Source of the DNA: Chryseobacterium sp.
Lineage (GTDB): Bacteria; Bacteroidota; Bacteroidia; Flavobacteriales; Weeksellaceae
Reading direction: 5' to 3'
Length of the DNA: 17,839 nucleotides
Assembly (NCBI GenBank): GCA_017989575.1
Contig: JAGNPP010000016.1
Location: forward strand, 1 to 17,839
Shown: piece by piece, positions 13,751 through 17,839 of the stretch
How the letters are laid out: each line of letters begins with the position of its first letter
Position numbering within the stretch: position 1 is the stretch's first letter
Translations under genes and position numbers: made by a program
The notes under the pieces: model-generated
The model's input: only the letters and a program-made list of their open reading frames with translations
The model's database searches: none
Told to the model about the DNA's origin: nothing

Positions 13751-15295
13751 CTATTTGGGTTCTAATATGCTTATCGGGATGATAACCTCCTCGAGGGAAA
13801 TCCCACCGTGCTGATAAGTTTCTTTGTAATAATTCACAAAGTGATTATAGTTTTTTGGGTATGCTAGGAATATATTGTTCTTCGCAAATATATATTTTGA
13901 ACTTAGATTTCCCTTTGGTAGAAAGAGTTTGCCTGGGTCGTTGACTGCCCAAACGTCTTTGTCTTCGTAGGTTAAACTTCGTCCGGTTTTGTATCGTATG
14001 TTGGTGGAGGTTTCTCTGTCGCCAACTACCTTACTAGGTTTTTTAACATAAATTGTGCCGTGATCGGTCGTGATCACCAATTTGAATCCACTTTCTGCGG
14101 CCAACTTGATGATTTTCAATAATGATGAATTCTCGAACCAGTTGTACGTGAGCGATCTGAAGGTTTTATCGTCTCTAATTAACTGATTTACAATATTGTT
14201 ATCGGTTTTTGCGTGAGACAAAATATCGATGAAGTTGTAAACAATCACTAAAAGGTCATTGTTTTTGTGCTGATTGAAATCTTCTAAAACCTTTCTTTCA
14301 AAATCTGAGTTTAGGATCTTCAGGTATTTCATTGATTTGCTGGATAAGCCTAAACGTTTCATTTGGTCTTCCAAAAAGTCTCTTTCGAATTCGTTTTTGT
14401 TGCCTTCTTCGTTGTCATTGAACCAGTTGTTCGGGAATCTTTTTTCGATTTCTGATGGCATCAATCCTGCGAAAAATGCATTACGAGCATATTGCGTTGC
14501 AGTCGGAAGAATACTGAAATAATAATCTTCGGACGTTTTGTTGTAGAACTTGGTGAATAGTGGTTCTATGACTTTCCACTGGTCGTATCTCAAATTATCA
14601 ACCATCAAGAGAAGCACTTTGTCGTTCTCTACTTCTGGTTTCACTTTGTCTTTGAAAAGCGTGTGGCTCATCATCGGTTTATCGTTGCCGTGAAGCCAAT
14701 CTTCGTAGTTATTTTCTATGAATTTTGAGAACTGGATGTTCGCTTCTTCTTTTTGATTTTGAAGCAGATCGCCGAATTCGTTATCGGAAACTTTATCGAA
14801 TTTTACTTCCCAATTCAGGATTTTCTTATAATATTCTGCCCAATCTTGATAGGTTCTCAAGTAAGACAATTCCATACTCAAGTTTCTGAATTCCTGCTGA
14901 TAATCTACGATTGTTTTCTGCTCAACAAGAGATTCGCTTTGAAGGATTTTTTTAAGCGACAAAAGGACCTGATTTGGATTCACCGGTTTCAAGATATAAT
15001 CCTCAATCTGCGAGCCAATCGCTTGTTCCATAATGTGTTCTTCCTCACTTTTGGTCACCATCACGATTTTGATCGCGTTGTCTTTTTCTTTGATCATCGG
15101 GATGGCTTCCAATCCAGAAATTCCCGGCATATTTTCATCAAGAAGTGTCAAAACGAATCGTTCTTTTTCTATCAAATCCAAAGCCTCATTCACGTTATTC
15201 ACAGGTGTTACGCTGTAACCTTTGTTTTCCAAAAAGACGATATGAGGTTTGAGAAGATCTACTTCATCATCGATCCATAAAATTTTTCCTGACAT
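13751..15295 (-). CDS. porX: PorX: response regulator with PglZ/alkaline-phosphatase-like domain
   Basis: PorX controls the type IX secretion system of Bacteroidota: in Porphyromonas gingivalis it works with the PorY kinase and sigma factor SigP, contacts the PorL motor, and its effector domain is a zinc phosphodiesterase acting on (cyclic) oligonucleotides. This 514-residue protein has a receiver domain at 1-120 (Asp9-Asp10, phospho-acceptor Asp53, Thr81, Lys103), a helical linker to about 220, then a PglZ-type alkaline-phosphatase-superfamily domain with metal/active-site residues Asp233 (MVDNLRYDQW), Thr265/Thr267 (PTATQYARN), Asp357 and His361 (FIDILSHAK), Asp411-His412 (TTDHGT) and His496 (HGGISLEE). 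All appear intact. A -7 element (15321-15328) and separate terminators make it a single-gene unit. No sensor kinase is adjacent. Confidence 0.93.
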   Translation of the reverse strand: MSGKILWIDDEVDLLKPHIVFLENKGYSVTPVNNVNEALDLIEKERFVLTLLDENMPGISGLEAIPMIKEKDNAIKIVMVTKSEEEHIMEQAIGSQIEDYILKPVNPNQVLLSLKKILQSESLVEQKTIVDYQQEFRNLSMELSYLRTYQDWAEYYKKILNWEVKFDKVSDNEFGDLLQNQKEEANIQFSKFIENNYEDWLHGNDKPMMSHTLFKDKVKPEVENDKVLLLMVDNLRYDQWKVIEPLFTKFYNKTSEDYYFSILPTATQYARNAFFAGLMPSEIEKRFPNNWFNDNEEGNKNEFERDFLEDQMKRLGLSSKSMKYLKILNSDFERKVLEDFNQHKNNDLLVIVYNFIDILSHAKTDNNIVNQLIRDDKTFRSLTYNWFENSSLLKIIKLAAESGFKLVITTDHGTIYVKKPSKVVGDRETSTNIRYKTGRSLTYEDKDVWAVNDPGKLFLPKGNLSSKYIFAKNNIFLAYPKNYNHFVNYYKETYQHGGISLEEVIIPISILEPK

Positions 15296-15320
15296 ATATT
15301 TTTATTTAAGTTTAAAGCAT

Positions 15321-15328
15321 CAAAAGTA
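15321..15328 (-). promoter_or_regulatory. -7 element of porX
   Basis: On the minus strand TACTTTTG matches TAnnTTTG, 25 bases before the porX ATG. No good TTTG is at the right distance upstream; a TTG at 15345-15343 is 14 bases away, closer than usual. Confidence 0.45.
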
Positions 15329-15390
15329 TGACCAAAATATCACAATTATATTTAAATAACAGAGGACTGGCGTTAAATATTAGTTAAAGG

Positions 15391-15432
15391 AAAAAATAAA
15401 AAAAACTTTGCCTACGATGTGACAAAGTTTTT
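15391..15432 (-). terminator. Rho-independent terminator of rng
   Basis: On the minus strand AAAAACTTTG (15432-15423), a 12-base loop, CAAAGTTTTT (15410-15401), then a T-rich tract to about 15391. It separates the RNase gene from porX, nine bases after the rng stop. Confidence 0.75.
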
Positions 15433-15441
15433 GAATTTCTT

Positions 15442-16998
15442 TTAATTGGAAAAGCTGATCAATTCCTTTTTCTGAGCGTTGTAGAGATGGAACTCCAACA
15501 TCTTGAAAGAATCTCTAGGAATGATAGTTACCCATTTTTTGTATTTGATAAACCATTTGTTTTGGATGCTTGCCAAACCTTTGGTCAGATAAGCTTCCAC
15601 AAATGGATGCACGTGCAGATAAAGTTTGCCTTTCTCTGTCGCCATAATAGCTCTGATGGAATCTTCCATCTTTTCGATGATCACGATCGGGGCGATGATC
15701 TCGCCGTCCTTGTTCGGATTTTCTTCGTTGGTTTCGATGCTTTTTTCTGCGCGGACACGCTGTCTTGTCATCTGGATGAGACCAAACTTGGAAGGTGGTA
15801 AAATTTTGTGCCTTGCCTTGTCGCGTTTCATTTCGTCTCGGAAATGTTCGTACAATTCTTTTCTGTGTTCCGCATCCACCATATCAATGAAATCCACCAC
15901 GATGATCCCGCCCATATCACGAAGACGAAGTTGTCTTGCGATCTCTGTGGCCGCCATTTTATTGACTGTCAAAGCGTGCATTTTGTTCGTTGATGAGGAT
16001 GAAATATTGTTTCCCGAATTCACATCCACTACGTGAAGTGCTTCTGTATGCTCGATTACGAGATAAGCACCTTTGGATGCAGGAATGTTCACGTGTTTTC
16101 CGAAACTCTGTTTCAACTGTTTTTCAACATTGTAATATTCCAAAAGTGGAATATGAGAATCGTAAAATTGAACAATATTTTTGCGTTCCGGAGCGATTAC
16201 TTCGATGTAAGCTTTCATATCCTCTACCATTTTTTCGTCATCACAAATGATGCTTACGAAGTCCTGGTTGAAGTTGTCTCTTAGAATCGAAGATGCTTTG
16301 TCTTCCTCACTCAAGATCTTACTCGGAACTTTGTTTTTCTGAATATTCTTGAAAGTTGTTTCCCACTTTTTCACCAGCTGATTCATATCATTATGAAGTT
16401 CAGCTACCTTTTTCCCTTCAGCTACTGTTCTGATTATCACACCAAAACCTTCTGGACGAATGCTTTCAATCAAAGTTTTGAGACGTTCTTTTTCAGCACC
16501 GTCGCTCACTTTTTTGGAGATCGAAATTTTATTATCGAAAGGAATTAAGACCAAAAATCTTCCAGTAAGAGAGATCTGCGTGGAAATACGGGGTCCTTTG
16601 GTGGAAATCGGTTCTTTGGTAATTTGAAGTAATACAACATCGCCTGCAGTAAACACTTTGTCCACCGTTCCCATCTTGTCGATGTCTTTGGCGTGCTCGG
16701 CATTTTTGAGACTTGGGGTTTGTTGTTTTTTGGAAATCGTATTTTTCAGGAATTTCTGATAGGATAGAAATTGAGGTCCCAGATCTTGGTAATGCAGAAA
16801 TGCATCTTTGTCTGTCCCGATGCTCACGAAAGCGGCATTCAGGTTTGGGGCAAGTTTTTTTATTTTCCCTAAAAATAGGTCACCAACTACAAAATCGGAT
16901 TTGGTTTTCTGCTCGTGAAGTTCAAAAAGGCGTCCATCTTCCAACAATGCGATCTTTGATGCGTCTTCCTCATTGGAAATTATCAGTTCTTTCTTCAT
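15442..16998 (-). CDS. rng: Ribonuclease of the RNase E/G family
   Basis: RNase E/G enzymes are single-strand-specific 5'-sensing endonucleases for mRNA decay and rRNA maturation. The 518-residue protein has the N-terminal S1-like part (VGDLFLGKIKKLAPNLNAAFVSIG near 39-62), with an insertion before VFTAGDVVLLQITKEP. The catalytic Asp325 (VVDVNSGN) and Asp369 (GGIIVVDFIDM) are 44 residues apart, matching the E. coli RNase E pair. LIQMTRQRVR follows at about 407-416. The Zn-link CPxC motif that normally comes next is absent. There is no RNase E-type scaffold tail, so it is RNase G-sized. It follows the small basic gene and HU on the same strand, after a terminator and a possible own promoter (TATTTTTG, 17052-17045). 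Confidence 0.93.
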   Translation of the reverse strand: MKKELIISNEEDASKIALLEDGRLFELHEQKTKSDFVVGDLFLGKIKKLAPNLNAAFVSIGTDKDAFLHYQDLGPQFLSYQKFLKNTISKKQQTPSLKNAEHAKDIDKMGTVDKVFTAGDVVLLQITKEPISTKGPRISTQISLTGRFLVLIPFDNKISISKKVSDGAEKERLKTLIESIRPEGFGVIIRTVAEGKKVAELHNDMNQLVKKWETTFKNIQKNKVPSKILSEEDKASSILRDNFNQDFVSIICDDEKMVEDMKAYIEVIAPERKNIVQFYDSHIPLLEYYNVEKQLKQSFGKHVNIPASKGAYLVIEHTEALHVVDVNSGNNISSSSTNKMHALTVNKMAATEIARQLRLRDMGGIIVVDFIDMVDAEHRKELYEHFRDEMKRDKARHKILPPSKFGLIQMTRQRVRAEKSIETNEENPNKDGEIIAPIVIIEKMEDSIRAIMATEKGKLYLHVHPFVEAYLTKGLASIQNKWFIKYKKWVTIIPRDSFKMLEFHLYNAQKKELISFSN

Positions 16999-17044
16999 AA
17001 CTTCATAAACGGGTTTTTTACTAAATTAGGTTGTAAATATAAAA

Positions 17045-17078
17045 CAAAAATATAGTTGGCAAAAGACCAACTATATTT
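17045..17078 (-). terminator. Terminator after the 30-residue basic protein gene, overlapping the rng promoter
   Basis: AAATATAGTTGG (17048-17059), loop of 7, CCAACTATATTT (17067-17078): a perfect 12-bp stem. On the minus strand it runs into TTTTTGTTTT. The end of the stem overlaps TATTTTTG (17052-17045), a possible -7 element for rng. Confidence 0.75.
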
Positions 17079-17103
17079 ATATGTATAAGACGTTGAAAAA
17101 TTA

Positions 17104-17196
17104 CTATTTCTTCTTCTTGTGTCTGTTTGCTCTTCTTCTTTTCTTTCTTTTGTGAGTTGCAACCTTATGTCTCTTTCTTTTTTTTCCGCTTGGCAT
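17104..17196 (-). CDS. 30-residue Lys/Arg-rich protein, candidate ribosomal protein (bL38-like)
   Basis: The minus strand from ATG 17196 encodes MPSGKKRKRHKVATHKRKKR plus ten more residues (RRANRHKKKK), then TAG. Eighteen of the 30 residues are Lys or Arg and three are His. Very small, extremely basic proteins with this MPSGKKRKRHK start are widely conserved in Bacteroidota as I recall, which fits a ribosomal protein rather than chance. A Flavobacterium ribosome structure revealed a new protein, bL38; this may be it, but I cannot confirm identity from sequence alone. The gene lies 35 bases after the HU gene with no visible promoter between, and is followed by a 12-bp stem terminator, so HU and this gene probably share an mRNA. 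Confidence 0.75.
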   Translation of the reverse strand: MPSGKKRKRHKVATHKRKKRRRANRHKKKK

Positions 17197-17231
17197 AATT
17201 TATATTTTTATACGTTTATATTATTATATTT

Positions 17232-17522
17232 TTATTTAACTGCAACTTTAGTTTTTACTTTTTCTACAAAAGTTTTTGAAGGTTTGAAAGCCGGAATATT
17301 GTGGGCAGGAATTTCAATTGCTGTGTTCTTAGAAATGTTTCTTCCTGTCTTAGCCGCTCTTGTTTTGATGATAAAAGAACCAAAGCCTCTTAAGTAAACA
17401 TTATCTCCATTATACATAGAGGTTCTGATTTCTTGCATGAATGCTTCTATAACTTTCTGTGTATCATTCTTTTCTACTCCCAGCTTGTTCGAGATGGTAT
17501 TTACCAATTCTGCCTTTGTCAT
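17232..17522 (-). CDS. HU-family DNA-binding protein (second copy, divergent arm)
   Basis: This 96-residue HU/IHF-fold protein starts at ATG 17522 (MTKAELVNTISNKLG); 19 further upstream codons are open but cover the promoter and are not family sequence. Visible are the turn LRGFGSFIIKTRAAK at 44-58 and the C-terminal IPAFKPSKTFVEKVK. The DNA-grasping arm reads GRNISKN, so the conserved intercalating proline at position 63 is Ile. The first HU in the window keeps this Pro. DNA bending by this paralogue may therefore differ (inference). It is divergent from mutY and upstream of the small basic protein gene. Confidence 0.9.
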   Translation of the reverse strand: MTKAELVNTISNKLGVEKNDTQKVIEAFMQEIRTSMYNGDNVYLRGFGSFIIKTRAAKTGRNISKNTAIEIPAHNIPAFKPSKTFVEKVKTKVAVK

Positions 17523-17542
17523 TTTATAATTTTCTTTATATT

Positions 17543-17572
17543 TTTGGTGTGCAAATATAAGATATATTTTTG
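17543..17572 (+). promoter_or_regulatory. Possible promoter of mutY, overlapping the divergent HU promoter
   Basis: TTTG (17543-17546), an 18-base spacer, then TATTTTTG (17565-17572), an exact TAnnTTTG. It interlocks with the HU promoter on the other strand. It would start transcription near 17577, after the TTG assigned as the mutY start, so the promoter and that start conflict. Confidence 0.4.
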
Positions 17573-17584
17573 AAAACAAACAAA
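17552..17584 (-). promoter_or_regulatory. Promoter of the second HU gene
   Basis: On the minus strand TTTG (17584-17581), a 21-base spacer, then TATATTTG (17559-17552), an exact -7 match and the same octamer as used by the first HU gene. The ATG is 30 bases downstream. Confidence 0.7.
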
Positions 17585-17839
17585 CAAAATGCTGATTTTC
17601 TTCACATTGGGAAAAAGCTAATAAAGTGGTATGATACTAATGCCAGACAACTTCCTTGGAGAGAAAATCAGCATCCTTATAATATATGGATATGCGAAAT
17701 TCTTTTGCAGCAAACTCAAGTAAAACAAGGTCTCGGCCATTATCTCAGATTCAAAGAAAGATTTCCGAATGTTGAGGAACTCCACAAGGCTCCGGAAGAT
17801 GAAGTTTTGCTGTATTGGAAAGGCTTGGGATATTATTCC
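17570..17839 (+). CDS. mutY: A/G-specific adenine DNA glycosylase, N-terminal part (partial)
   Basis: MutY removes adenine mispaired with 8-oxoguanine. The 90 codons before the window ends contain QLPWRENQHPYNIWICEILL followed by QQTQVKQGLGHYLRF, with the catalytic Glu in the ICEILLQQTQ motif, and DEVLLYWKGLGYYS of the helix-hairpin-helix glycosylase fold. Conservation with E. coli MutY (LPW, EVMLQQTQV, WTGLGYY) is clear. No in-frame ATG precedes the conserved region; TTG 17570 gives MKTNKQNADFLHIGKKLIKW, and an in-frame stop lies at 17558-17560. An ATG at 17589 is in another frame and stops after ten codons. The gene is divergent from the HU gene and continues beyond the window. Confidence 0.88.
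   Translation, partial: MKTNKQNADFLHIGKKLIKWYDTNARQLPWRENQHPYNIWICEILLQQTQVKQGLGHYLRFKERFPNVEELHKAPEDEVLLYWKGLGYYS

Noticed and set aside
14753..15280. 175-codon open frame antisense to porX
   Set aside because: It lies wholly within porX on the other strand and encodes no recognisable sequence; porX itself has all its catalytic motifs.
13751..15295. PglZ domain taken as a sign of a BREX/Pgl phage-defence locus
   Set aside because: The domain is fused to a receiver domain in the PorX architecture, and no brxL, pglX, brxC or other BREX gene lies nearby.
17232..17579. Longer form of the second HU protein (19 extra residues)
   Set aside because: The extra codons cover the TATATTTG promoter and are not seen in HU proteins; ATG 17522 gives the canonical start.

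Overview
The window is a low-GC stretch of a Bacteroidota chromosome, most likely a flavobacterium of the Chryseobacterium (Weeksellaceae) type. This rests on Bacteroidota-style promoters (TTTG, about 20 bases, then TAnnTTTG), a near absence of Shine-Dalgarno sequences, A-rich sequence before starts, a PorX-type response regulator of the type IX secretion system, a tiny Lys/Arg-rich protein resembling a Bacteroidota-specific ribosomal protein, and a DUF4254 gene. No RNA gene, prophage, transposase or CRISPR array was seen.

Layout. 1-1755 (+): the tail of an unknown gene, a DUF4254 gene, a small lipoprotein and ribA (GTP cyclohydrolase II), closed by a bidirectional terminator shared with a convergent HU gene (1819-2118, -). 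After a 328-base AT-rich divergent promoter region come panD and a polytopic flippase/LPG-synthase-like membrane protein (2447-3827, +). They converge on sbcC and sbcD (3824-8179, -). A small cupin (8316-8732) and uvrC (8778-10568) follow on +; uvrC converges on a small secreted protein (10570-10977, -). Next are a TPR-like membrane protein (11160-11723, +), then on - a TRIC-type channel (11888-12520) and exonuclease III (12589-13353). A repeat-rich non-coding stretch (13354-13750) leads to porX (13751-15295, -), an RNase G/E homologue (15442-16998, -), a 30-residue basic protein (17104-17196, -) and a second HU protein (17232-17522, -). The window ends inside mutY (+).

Function. Most genes are core housekeeping. 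DNA repair is well represented: SbcCD, UvrC, exonuclease III and MutY, with two HU proteins. Others serve riboflavin and pantothenate synthesis, RNA decay, ion permeation and control of protein secretion.

No obviously new multi-gene system is visible. The least explained signals are non-coding: a two-module extragenic repeat present twice, a perfect 16-bp palindrome, and short tandem repeats placed immediately before the start codons of sbcC, xth and the TRIC gene. Two genes (panD, uvrC) appear to be leaderless.
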